From Stomoxys calcitrans (Eukaryota; Arthropoda; Insecta; Diptera; Muscidae), in assembly GCF_963082655.1 (NCBI RefSeq), contig NC_081556.1:67999227-68063226 (forward strand): a DNA stretch of 64,000 nucleotides. Reading direction: 5' to 3'. This document shows, in pieces, positions 30,295-39,974 of this stretch (its first letter is position 1; the number at the start of each line of letters is the position of its first letter). Below the pieces are notes generated by a model. The model had not been told where the DNA came from, ran no database searches, and saw nothing but the letters and a program-made list of their open reading frames with translations. A program made the position numbers and the translations under genes.

Positions 30295-31205
30295 CCGCAT
30301 GCCCAACACATGCTATCACTTGCCTCTTCGATTTGGCATAAGTGAGTCTTCGCCTGTTTACTGTCCGTAAAGACGTTCATACTCGACATCCTCATGTTAA
30401 CACCACACCACCTCACGCATTCCGTGATTGCCCGTGATCAGCCTGCCGGACCGTATTATGGTCAGACAGTCTAAAACAGATGTCAGTCCTTGGGTTCTCA
30501 ATCTAGACCCTAGGTCTTCTCTGTCCTTTGATCCGTCCGCCAATTCAAGACTGTGCCGCTGTGCCTCAAGTGGCGTCCCAGGTATCCAATCGGAAACCTC
30601 TTCCATTCCTTCCAAGTTTCCCATCGTCGCCTCGGTTATACCGCGATGGCATGACCTGCTCCTATCCTCTATCCATTCTCCCATCACCTTAAGTCTCATA
30701 GCCGCAGTGTCTGGATCGGATATCTAGAATAGTCTCCAGTGCCCTAGAGGACGTGGTCCTCACGCTTCGCCTATGACAACATGTTTTCTAAACCTGTTGT
30801 TTTATCCTAACGTTGCACTTTTTCTCCATCGCAATAGACCAAACTACTGAGGCGTTAGTAAGTATCGGTCATGGGACACACAATTTATTAACCTGTTTCT
30901 TAGCATATGGTTTATCCATTCTCTAAGGACCCAGTTCTTCCGGAACTGATCTAAGGATTGGATCAATGTGTCGGTCCGCACATTGTTAAATCGAAGGATT
31001 CTTCTATTTTATGCACAACCTCGTGCAGGGCAGTCTTCACAGACCTTCCCAAGGCATAGGTGTGCTGTTTGCATTTTAGCAGTTCGCTGGATGTCCTACT
31101 CTTTATCATGGTGTCCAGAATCCTTAACATGGTTTTGAGTAGAAAGTACGTAAGGCTTATAGGTTGTTTGGCGTCGCATAACTTAACTTTCCGGGCTTGG
31201 ATATA
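30295..31205 (-). pseudogene. LINE-A RNase H to RT segment, rearranged
   Basis: On the minus strand it holds the RNase H zone (ELADGSKDREDLGSRLRTQG, 30,397-30,699 frame) and the RT-RNase H linker (MRLKVMGEWIEDRSRSCHRG). Then the thumb end is read as LDIRSRH-like codons. After a deletion the middle RT comes in at 30,840-30,990 (VLREWINHMLRNRLINCVSH) and the fingers at 31,000-31,150 (RSVKTALHEVVHKIEESFD). The YADD active site and thumb core are missing. Its codons supply the in-frame version of the WINHMLRNR block that is out of frame in the 2,622 copy. Confidence 0.75.
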
Positions 31206-31209
31206 AAAG

Positions 31210-31699
31210 AGATGGGCGATGGGTAAATAACCAAAAGTTATTTACCCGGTAAATTGGATAAATTGGGTAAATACGCGGGTATTTACCTACATATAGCCAA
31301 AATCGTGGTATTTATAATTTTGCAGATATCTTGGGTATAAAAACATTTTCCAAACAATTTTTGATGATTTCGTATTTTTGGTATATAAACCTGACCTTCT
31401 GATCTCTTAAAATCGGAGTATAGTTATATAAAGCCTCTATATAGACCGATCTCTATGGTCCGATCTGGACTACACTTGATATAATAGGTAGGAGTCTACC
31501 AGACTCCAATTTTCATTGAAATGGGGTAATAAATCTTTTTTTCGCCTTAATACCCTATATCGGGAGATCAGGCGGTCATCTATGAGGCAGCCATATCCAA
31601 ATATGGTCCGATCTGGACCACACTTCACTGAAAGTGTTAGGAGTCTACCAGAACTTCTGTGCCAAATTTCATCGAAATCGGGTGAAAAGAAGAAAAGAG
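31210..31699 (+). repeat. P-type repeat (unassigned), about two units
   Basis: 'tctatatagaccgatctcta', 'tgaggcagccatatccaaat' and 'taggagtctaccaga' occur twice about 165 bp apart. It resembles P1/P5 monomers but has its own wording, so it is another member of this repeat group. Confidence 0.5.
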
Positions 31700-32070
31700 G
31701 ACAACTACCTTCGAAAGACCCCACCAGTGCAATCATGATCCTGTTGACATTGTCGTCAATGTCTTCTAAACTTGGACAATCGAAATTTTCTTGCCCAAGT
31801 CTTCTTCTAAGTAGTCTTCCGAATTTTGTCCAGTTGGTTTTCAACCTATAACGGAAATTTATCGGATTCGCCGCTGGCCGTGCTATTCCAAACCTAATGT
31901 AGCGATGGTCTGAGAAGGAATGGGGACTCTCCAATCCTGAACCTTATCGATTAGATTTTCCGAACATGTCGCCACATATAAAACCTCTTCCCTAATCCTA
32001 TTAACAAAGGTAGTGGTGTTACCAATATTAAGTGTTATTAGGTCCTTAGTATTCAAAAACTCTAAATGAT
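31700..32070 (-). pseudogene. LINE endonuclease C-terminal fragment (LINE-A or relative)
   Basis: Minus-strand codons give EFLNTKDLITLNIGNTTTFV, NRIREEVLYVATCSENLIDK and ESPHSFSDHRYIRFGIAR. SDHRYI is the final catalytic His/Asp block of the endonuclease fold. YRLKTNWTKFGRLLRRRLGQ follows in the linker. The frame is open across 31,470-31,934 but runs into a neighbouring repeat at its end. The sequence differs from the LINE-B endonuclease, so it belongs to LINE-A or a third family. Confidence 0.7.
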
Positions 32071-32074
32071 ATGT

Positions 32075-32345
32075 GAGGAAGTGCCAAGTGAAATATACGA
32101 ATATATGGGAGCTTTCTCGAAACTTAAACCGAATTTTCCAATTTCAATATCACTTATCTCTAGGACGAAATAGTCGCTTGTGCCAAATTTTAAGTATATC
32201 AGATCAAAAATGCGACATGTTCTCTAATGTTTATAATCGATTTTTTTCTGTCAGAAATCAAATTTTTAAGCTAGGTTTACGACGTATGTATTATACGTCG
32301 GAAATGTACGTGATATATGTCACATTTTCTGACAGACCATCTCTA
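32075..32345 (+). repeat. P5-like repeat fragment
   Basis: 'cgaatatatgggagctttct', 'ccaatttcaatatcacttat' and 'aaattttaagtatatcagat' match the P5 middle at 16,550-16,660. Confidence 0.5.
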
Positions 32346-32354
32346 GATCTGACA

Positions 32355-32735
32355 GCATATATCCAGTACAGGACCCGCGGTTTAAACACCCAATTTTTGC
32401 CAATAGCTCTCTTGCAGGCAAGAGTTGCCTTTCTTGCCCTTTCCAAAATGTTGGATTTGAAGCTCAATTTCCTATCTAGAAAAATAACCAGTTTTTCTTC
32501 GTTTTTAGTAAATGGAACATCTACCCTCCCAAGGAAACAGGTGCCACTGTAGGTAACTTGTAATACAAGTCTTGTATCTCCTACTGAAAGGAACTACTTC
32601 TATCTTGCACTGATTTATGCCGAGACCATTTTCGGAAGCTCTCTTCGCTGTCGCACGTAGAGCTTTCTGTAGTATATCTCTAGATATACTAAAGGAAGGA
32701 AAGCTTTCCCCTAACAGCAATTGCCACGTCATTTC
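32355..32735 (-). pseudogene. LINE-B RT palm-thumb fragment
   Basis: Matches LINE-B at about 26,285-26,635. The 75-codon frame has GESFPSFSISRDILQKALRA, then ASENGLGINQCKIEVVPFSR. Here the RG(K/E)-FPS segment is open where the 24,996-28,560 copy has its TAG stop. Downstream, a shifted frame gives LDRKLSFKSNILERARKATL-like codons. It is truncated on both sides. Confidence 0.75.
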
Positions 32736-33055
32736 AATTTGTATTACAATTTGTTAAAATGTACAACAACCCACGAAATTTCAGAATATGGTCAAAATTT
32801 CACAAAAATATGTAGTCGTCGTTTGGCATATTTGATTTTATTTTTATTTCAAAATATGGTAAAGACTATTATATTTTTATATATATTATTTTTAACAAAT
32901 TTTTATATTTTTGTTATATTATTTTTAACAAAAAATTGCAATTGAAAATACTATTTTCAGTTTTGTTTGCAATATATTTAAATGATTGTCAACAACTATG
33001 CATATACATTAAGTAAACATAAAATAGAAATTAAGCGTTTTACGTACTTTTTTTG
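32736..33055. other. AT-rich spacer
   Basis: More than 75 percent A+T by eye, with repeated 'ttatattatttttaacaaa' words. No gene. Confidence 0.4.
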
Positions 33056-33329
33056 CCAATCCATGGCAGCCGGTTGTACCCACCGGATTGACCCGATGGA
33101 ATCTTCATCGGCAAGGACTGCCGCCTCAGTGTAAGTGTTCGTCCTTTTTTTCGCCATGGGAAAGGCATATCCCGGAGTGCCTTCTCCGCACGCTTTGGTC
33201 CGTGCCGGGATTGAAAAGAATCCCTGACCCTGGAATCGTTTGGTTTGCCAGAACCACCTTCATCATCGGTCGGTGTCGGTCAGGAGTAATCGGTACATGC
33301 ATGCATGGGGATAGCAGTCAGGTCCGATA

Positions 33330-33994
33330 CCGCCGAGATAGGGCTATACAACGTGTACATACCGCCGGTTGGTAGCTGTGTCCCAATTAATGGCCAAGCT
33401 TACAACACCGACATAAGTGGATTACTATCTGGCCATAATCGTCTGGTTCTAGGGGACTTAAATGTGCATCACACTTCATAGCATTCTCCCCAAGGTAACG
33501 ACCATCGTGTCATGGCTTTGACAGAGCAGATTGAGGGCTTCACCTTTTGCACGGTGAATGAGGATGCCCCCACTAGGATTACGAAGAGGTGCAGAAGATC
33601 GCCAGACATTTCCAATGCATTCCCTGATCTCCTGAGTGACGTATCTTGCCAAGCCGTCATTTCTTTGGGATCAGACCACCTCCCCATAATTCTCACCATC
33701 GACCGACCAAACGACTTCATAACCTCTGAGCGTTGGACGTTTATCAATTACAAGAAGGCCGATTGGTCTGGCTTCAGAGAGAACACCAAACGTCGTTTCA
33801 GTGAACAGACTCCCCCCTCAAATGTGCTAGTTGCCGAGGGGAAGCAGCCGCTCGCATTTTACCAGCCCGTCGAATACTCTAAGTGCGGCCCAATTTCCCG
33901 GCGCGGTACTCGCAGACGAGTTGAATCTGAAAATAAACAGGTTAGTCAACGAATATTAGCGAAATTTGTGGCTGGAACACTTGGCGCTATGTAA
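33330..33994 (+). pseudogene. LINE-D endonuclease
   Basis: From 33,335 codons give YNVYIPPVGSCVPINGQAYN, then LLSGHNRLVLGDLNVHHTS, where GDLN is a catalytic block. A TAG stop follows. The 160-codon frame 33,512-33,994 has MALTEQIEGFTFCTVNEDAP, TRITKRCRRSPDISNAF and LGSDHLPIILTIDRP, the final SDH catalytic block. FINYKKADWSGFRENTKRRF follows in the linker to RT. The domain is nearly complete, interrupted once between GDLN and the C-terminal half. It would nick target DNA. Confidence 0.8.
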
Positions 33995-35060
33995 CTTAGG
34001 CACCGGTTTAGGCAAACTGTGGTCTACTGTTAAGTCACTTTCGAACCCCGATGGACGGGATGGCAGGACCACAGTCACTTTTCTCGACGTAACTGTGACT
34101 GATCCGAAGAGTTACGCCAGGTTGTTCAACCGTCAATTTATTGTGCATCCCGAGAATGACAGAGCAAGGAGGGGAGCCACTCCTAGTATCCGTGGTCTTC
34201 AAGCCGATGGACAGCCATCACAATTTCCCCTGGGCGAAGTTACAAATGTCATCTGTGGTGCCAAATCATCCAAGGCGTTGGGTCCGGGCGGAAACTCTAC
34301 ACTGATGATGAATAATCAGGATTTACCTGGAGTTGAGTACCCAACTTCTGTCCTCTTTGTAGACTCTAATAGTTCCCGATGTCTGGAAAATGGGAGATCC
34401 GAGCCCGAACCTCGAAGGACAATTCCCATTCGCCGAGCATCAGCATGAATTTCGAAGACTGCATAACACAACAACAGCTTTGCATGCCATCACCGCACAC
34501 ATTTACCGTAGCTTCAATCAGCTCAAGCCATGTACTAGGACGGTCCTCGCGGCACTGGACCTATCGAAGGCATTCGACAGCCATATGAAACTATTTGAGG
34601 ACAACGCCAATACGTCTCTCCATCTAGGCCTGAAACGTTGGGTCGTGAATTATGTGTGTGGTCGCCAGTCGTTTGTGGATTTTAGGGATAAGATGTCGAA
34701 GCACCGTAGAGTGAAACAGGGAGTTCGCCAAGGCGGGGTGATATCTCCGGCACTGGTTAACCTGAACCTATCCTCCATTCCACTCCCTCCAGACGGCATA
34801 GAGAGAGTATCATATGCGGACGATTGTACGATCATGGCATCAGGCCCCCACCCATCGTAGACATCTGCGATAGGTTGAACGTCTACCTCAACGAACTTCT
34901 CTCATATTTCGCTGCAAGAAATTTGAAGATATCTGTCAATGAACTACGGTCAATGGAGAAATTATTCCGACCACCAAGTGTCCCAAAATACTTGGCGTCA
35001 CATTTGACAGCTCTAACATATTCTCCCCACATACACAGTAATTTGCGATAAAGTCAAAAG
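33966..35060 (+). pseudogene. LINE-D reverse transcriptase
   Basis: The frame 33,966-34,448 has GLGKLWSTVKSLSNPDGRDG, DPKSYARLFNRQFIVHPEND and ICGAKSSKALGPGG, the first RT box with PDG changed to PGG. The frame 34,390-34,860 has QHEFRRLHNTTTALHAITAH, VLAALDLSKAFDSHMKLFED (first catalytic Asp), KHRRVKQGVRQGGVISPALV and VSYADDCTIMASG (34,813-34,824). The QGV-PQGG motif reads QGVRQGG. A shift leads into 34,824-35,051 with ICDRLNVYLNELLSYFAARN. Catalytic residues are retained, but at least three frame changes separate the boxes. Confidence 0.85.
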
Positions 35061-35117
35061 TAGAAACAAGGTTCTCAAGTAATTTGCGGCAGCACTTGTG
35101 GTGCTGATAAAGAAACC

Positions 35118-35827
35118 TTGTTGAACATGTACAAAGCTTTTGGCCGGTCTGTGGTAAGTTATGCAGTGCCAGTATGGTCTCGTCAGCTATGTGACATGCA
35201 ATGGAATAATATTCAGATCTGTCAGAATGCCGCCCTCCGAACTGCGATAGGCTCAGTTCTCAGTTCTCATTTGGACCACCTCCATCAGGAGATAAAAATC
35301 ATGCCAATGCGAAGTCATAACTACATGCTACATGCTACAGCAATGCCTTTTGGCTGTTATCGCAGAGATCATCCAATTCATCATCTTGTGGATAGGTATC
35401 AAACGCCCAGAAGCCTCTACATGATCTAGTGCGTGGGGTTCAGCGCTGCAAGAGAGAACCTATAGATCAAGCGGATCTAGACAACTTTCATGCAGACACA
35501 GTAGAAGATGCGGTAAATAGCTACCGGGTGAATGTGGTCCTTGGAGAACGACCGCTTCCCGTTGCACCTGAAGAAATTGACTTCCCCTGGCATTCCAGAG
35601 TTGTTCTGGCTCAATTACGATCCGGCAGATGCAGCCGCCTCAACTCCTACAGAGCAAGGATTGATGCCGAAGTGCAAGATGCATATCTCGATTGTGACCA
35701 GGGACCGCACGACACACGTCACCTGTTTAACTGCACAGCCAGACCCACTCGACTCAGACCCAGATCCCTCTGGACGCACCCCATTTTAGTCGCAGAGTTC
35801 CTGGGTCTGGACACTCAACAGAATTAA
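35118..35827 (+). pseudogene. LINE-D C-terminal part
   Basis: The frame 35,118-35,429 has MLNMYKAFGRSVVSYAVPVW, then NIQICQNAALRTAIG and HLHQEIKIMPMRSHN. The frame 35,429-35,827 has ERPLPVAPEEIDFPWHSRVV, LAQLRSGRCSRLNSYRARID and ARPTRLRPRSLWTHPI, ending FLGLDTQQN. The LRSG...NSY and F.C.A.PT pattern is the jockey-type C-terminal zinc-binding region. The two frames are joined by one shift at the TAG/ATG overlap around 35,429. Confidence 0.8.
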
Positions 35828-35877
35828 GCAGACGAAAGATAGAACACAACAAACTGCTGCAGCAACATCTTATTTTT

Positions 35878-35935
35878 TTGCAAATCCAGGTTCGAATCCC
35901 GTAGCCGGCCAACTTTTTTAAAGTTTTTTTTTTTC
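35878..35935 (+). repeat. tRNA-like B-box fragment
   Basis: 'ccaggttcgaatcccgtagc' contains a perfect GGTTCGAATCC B box, but no A box precedes it at the right distance. A T-rich run follows. It is a 5'-truncated SINE or tRNA relic. Confidence 0.5.
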
Positions 35936-36182
35936 TTTAAACTATTCGTCATAAGAAATATGTATTCTTACAAAAAAAAATTTAAAAAGTGTTTTCTAAA
36001 TTTTTTTAAATTTAATTTAATCGATAATCTTATTGGAGTTCAGTATTGCCTTATATTGTGATTATGAAAGCAATGTCGATAGGCTAGATGATGCGTGGAA
36101 GACTACCAAACATGAGATGATGAGTTTAAATCTCCTCAACTATCGACAGATAAAACTAATAAAATTGTTGAAGTAGTGTACT

Positions 36183-36690
36183 AAAGGGTGATTTCTTAGC
36201 TATTATATTTTTGGAAGCACTGGTTTAAACAGCTCACGCACCTTTTGTGCTTTGTTTCACTGTCAAACATCTTCAGTTTGGTCTATAATTTAATCATGAC
36301 TAGTCTTACAAAAGAACAACGCTTGCAAGTTTTCGAATTTTATTATCAAAATGAGTGCTTTGTTAAGAAAGTTCATCGCGCGTTTCTTCCATTGAGCGAC
36401 GAAGCTAATTTTTGGTTCAAGAGTACGTAAATAAGAAGAATTGTCGATTTGGAGTGAAGATCAGCCAGAAGCAATGCAAGAGCTACCAATGCATCCAGAA
36501 AAAGTCACAGTTTCGTGCTGTTTATGGGCTGGTGGCATCATTGGACCGTACTTCTGTTTTTTTACATACAAAATTAATTTAAAGTGTCCAGGCCTCCACC
36601 CTCGAATAATTTTTCTAAAAACAACATTTCAACGAAACGTCCTCTACACAAAAATTTTCAAATCTCAATTTTCTCCTTAAGATAAAATTT
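36183..36690 (+). pseudogene. mariner-like transposase relic with fused ends
   Basis: Begins with an element-end-like 'agggtgatttcttagctatt'. A start then gives MTSLTKEQRLQVFEFYYQNE, the N-terminal helix-turn-helix of a Tc1/mariner-group transposase. After only about 30 codons it jumps to LSDEANFWF, a block normally hundreds of bases downstream that holds the first catalytic Asp. NKKNCRFWSEDQPEAMQELP, MHPEKVTVSCCLWAGGIIGP and YF follow in a neighbouring frame. The second half with the remaining acidic residues is absent. The copy is an internal-deletion derivative further truncated at 3'. Confidence 0.75.
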
Positions 36691-36934
36691 CAATGCAATA
36701 TTCTCTAACGACAGAATTTAGCTCAAGCCCTCTCCTTCTCGAACAAAAAATATTTTTTTAACTCCAAATGGAAATTAATTTTTTTACACACAAAATTTCT
36801 CCAAAGGCAAAATTTTATTCAAAATTTTTTTCGTGGCACAATTTGAGCAAAATTTTTTCTGTTAACAAAATTTATAAAAAAATTTTGTTCTAAATGTTAT
36901 TGAAATTTTTTCTAAAGTCAAAATGTCAATTAAA
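36691..36934. other. AT-rich low-complexity spacer
   Basis: 'aaaatttt' words recur irregularly with no gene. Confidence 0.4.
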
Positions 36935-37965
36935 TCTATATAGAGGAGAGTTGCGTGACTGACTGACTGATCATCGGCCAGCCTAAACGGCTAAAGCTAG
37001 AATCATGAAATTTTGCTCGAATGTTGGTCTTGGGTCATAGGCACGGGATAAGGCCGGATTTGGTGACATTCGTACGTTAAGGTACTAAAAAATACGAAAT
37101 GGTACATATTTGCAATTTGGAAAGGGCTAGAATTCTGTTTTTCGACTCAAATTAAAGGGTGTTTCGAAAAATAGAACGTTTAATACAGCAATTGGTACCA
37201 TTTGGTACATTCTTTGCAAATTGAACTAGAGCTCTGGATCTTGGAACTAAGCTACACTTTGGCAACCTTAAGAATTAGGTTCTTTCTTTACAGATGTAGC
37301 TGGAGCTCTGAAATTTGGCATGTAGGTACAACTAAGAAATATATGATGTGTGATTAAGTAATCTATTCAAAATTCGTACATATTGGTACCAAAATTGGTT
37401 CTTTCTGTGCAGATAAAGCTAGAGGTCTTAAAATTGGCATGCATGCATTTTGGTACCAATAATGGTACAATTTGGTACTTTCTGTGCAGATGGAGCTAGA
37501 GGTCTGAATTTGGCATGCAGATAGAACTTAGAAATATATGATGGGCGACTAAATGGTTTTTTTCACAATTTGATACTTCCTTTATAGGTGGAGCTATGGG
37601 TCCGAAATTTGGCATGTAGGTAAAACTAAAAAGTATATGATAGGTGACTAAATGATTTAATTAAAATTCATAAATTTTGGTCTCAACATTGGTACCATTT
37701 GGTACTTTCTTTATAGATCGAACAAGAGGTCTGAAATTTGGCATGCGGGTGCAACGAGGAAAAATATGATAGGTGACTAAATAATCTATTCATGACGCGT
37801 ACATTTTGGTACCATTTGGTACTTTCTTTACAGATGGAGCTAGAGGTCTTAAATTTGGCATATACATACATATGTACAAGAAGGGAATATATTATGGGTG
37901 ACTAAATGATCCGTTTAAAATTAGTAAATTTTGGTACCAAAAAGTGCAAAATAGTACGAAATAGC
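36935..37965 (+). repeat. P3 repeat (GGTACC-rich), plus orientation
   Basis: Left end 'atatagaggagagttgcgtg' with (GACT)n, 'ggccagcctaaacggctaaa', then about seven units carrying 'tttggtaccatttggtactt', 'gatggagctagaggtctgaa' and 'atatgatgggcgactaaat'. It matches the minus-strand copy at 9,897-10,800. No frame of note. Confidence 0.7.
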
Positions 37966-38059
37966 TCATCTTCGCCTACAGCGAACGATGGCTGATAAAA
38001 TTAAGCAATTTAACAAACATTTTCCCAGTCTTGATAAAAATACTTCATGTTAAAGAAAA

Positions 38060-38725
38060 CGTACTAATGGCGACTTAAAAGAGTCGAATAGTTTTAGTGT
38101 TTCCTCACTTCACATTGCCCATGCATTCGCTGACTTCTCAATGTATCCCACGAAAATAGGTTACGAGAATAGGATTAAGATTTAGCCCAGAGGCCTCAAA
38201 TGTTTCCTCCACAGTGCTGCCGAATTCCATCCAGGATTTGTTCTTAGCCTTTCCCAACTCGGCCATGGATCGAGTAGGGACCACTTCAAACTAATACAGC
38301 GATGATCGGAGAAGCTGTGGTCATCCAATACTTCCCAGTCTCATATCCTTCGGCTTATATCTTCCGGCACAAAGGTGACATCTAGTACCTCCTGCCTGTT
38401 TCTCGCAATAAAGGTCCGTTTATTCCCTTTATTACAAATCGCCAGATTGCAACTTATAACATATTCATTAAGCAGCTCACTCCTTTCGTTGATATCCGAA
38501 CTTTCCAATATCTGGTGATGTGCATTAGCGTCACTTTCTGCAGAAGCGGTTTCAACAAGCAACTAGGCTTGAAAGCGGCATACCTCAATCGTGTGCCATA
38601 TATAGGGCAGCCAGCCAGTAATGAGACTTGTTTTATTCAAGCCTGGCTACTACTTAATCTTCAGTGCTTAGCGACGGAAGAAGAAAAACACTTAGACTAC
38701 TCTTTACAAGAATATACAGATTCTG
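38060..38725 (-). pseudogene. LINE-B endonuclease fragment
   Basis: Matches LINE-B 27,400-28,330 with deletions. The frame 38,341-38,562 reads DANAHHQILESSDINERSEL, then LNEYVISCNLAICNKGNKRT and RNRQEVLDVTFVPEDISRRI. DANAHH and the following NERSELL are the catalytic Asp/Asn and substrate-binding block of the endonuclease fold. The frame is open for 73 codons. Linker codons follow in 38,100-38,280 with frame changes. It is the best-preserved part of this domain for LINE-B in the window. Confidence 0.75.
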
Positions 38726-38729
38726 TATA

Positions 38730-39970
38730 GTTTAAATTTATTTAAAGTTGCTGCTGTGAACTTTCACCTTTTGAGTTCCGTCCTTCCCCGCTGGCGCACA
38801 CCTTGAGCCAAATCCCACCGTAGCAGGGGGATTTCCAGTCTCCTGTAATCCGCCTGACTTTAGAGATGTGTTGATAGTTCCTCAGACAAGTGTTCAGCTA
38901 CAACTGCTAAGTCGTCTTCTGATTCCCCAAAGCCCACCATCAGATTTGTTGAGGTCTGCGAGACAGCAGGAGTTCAGTACGAATACTGGATGTCTCCGGT
39001 CGCTATTAGCCTCATCTAATCTACCAATCTTTCAGTTAGTGGTTGAAAGATTGGGATTACAGTCGCTAAGTCTCCCAATTATGGACTTTGGATCTGACTC
39101 CAAGCTTGTGCCATTGGTCGGGAAGGAATATCTCCCTTTTTGACTAAATCCAGTGCTGCGACTGGTCAGATCTCGCCAATCTTTCTTAAGGCGCAATTAT
39201 ACATTTCATTTGATCGTTGATCCACGAAAGCAATTAATTTATATCGGTCCCGATACCAGCTTGCATCGTCACAACCTGGAGGAGGCCCAGGCGATTTTGC
39301 TAGGACAACGGAATATACAGATGACAGTCTTTTGACTATTCCACTCCAATTGGTCCTAGGTTTGCAGCCCTGTTCTCCACCCTTATGGACAACTACCATC
39401 TCCAAGCTGTCCCTAGCGGCATTAGCAAAGGTTGTTGGACACATCTTGTTCGCCTTAGTTCTTTTGGGCATGGGATGGTCTCCAGGTGACCGCAGCCTTT
39501 CGGCTGACTGCAAAAAGAGGTGTAGCGTTTGGTGTAGCCTGTGCAGGGATTCTCTGAGCCCAATTAAAGGAGCCTCTCTCTTTATCGGCGTGAGTTTTAG
39601 TACGATTCACACCACGCCTCTCAATAAACCTGAGAGCGATGCGCCTCTTATTATTCCAACCTTTTAAATAGCGTATTGATTTGCCGAAGAAGGCCGATGA
39701 CGTAGGAAATTATAGACATGCGAAGGTAAATAGGTTCGGCCTTGTCCTTCAGATTCGAACCACCACTGCAGCTGTTAGGTCTTTGAAGTCCATTCTAAGC
39801 CTATTCCCAGGCTCTAGATCTGCAGCTCCACTGACGCAGACAGACGCAGATCATCAACCGCCTAATGGATAACACTATCATATCATCATCCTTGAGTGTC
39901 TTAGATTTCTCTCCAAAAATATCAACCTATTCCGAGTTAAGAAAAATCCTGCGTAGCGAAATAAAACTAC
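38730..39970 (-). pseudogene. LINE ORF1 (gag-like) relic, probably LINE-B
   Basis: The minus-strand 115-codon frame (39,166-39,513) has MQSAERLRSPGDHPMPKRTK, ARDSLEMVVVHKGGEQGCKP and PPPGCDDASWYRDRYKLIAF. The basic Ser/Lys-rich start followed by a 'W..v...l / DA-WYR' region resembles the ORF1 product of I/LOA/R1-type insect LINEs (a DUF4780-like fold), which would bind the element RNA. A second zone at 39,730-39,950 may be its N-terminus and has a relative at 42,600-42,740. It lies just upstream (minus strand) of the LINE-B endonuclease, the expected ORF1-ORF2 order. The assignment to LINE-B is from position only. Confidence 0.6.
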
Positions 39971-39974
39971 GTTA

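Larger units (their letters stand above)
33060..35830 (+). mobile_element. LINE-D, jockey-like element
   Basis: A 2.8-kb plus-strand element with endonuclease, RT and a C-terminal region but no RNase H, matching the jockey-type layout. Motif wording (SYADDCTIMASG, PPDGIERVSYADD) is that of jockey-clade RTs. The ends are uncertain: upstream codons near 33,090-33,300 may be the end of ORF1 or the endonuclease start. After the stop at 35,826 there is no clear poly-A. Several frameshifts split it into overlapping frames. Confidence 0.8.

Noticed and set aside
33060..35830. Bacterial or symbiont insertion, suggested by higher GC
   Set aside because: Encoded motifs are jockey-type endonuclease and RT; no bacterial gene is present.
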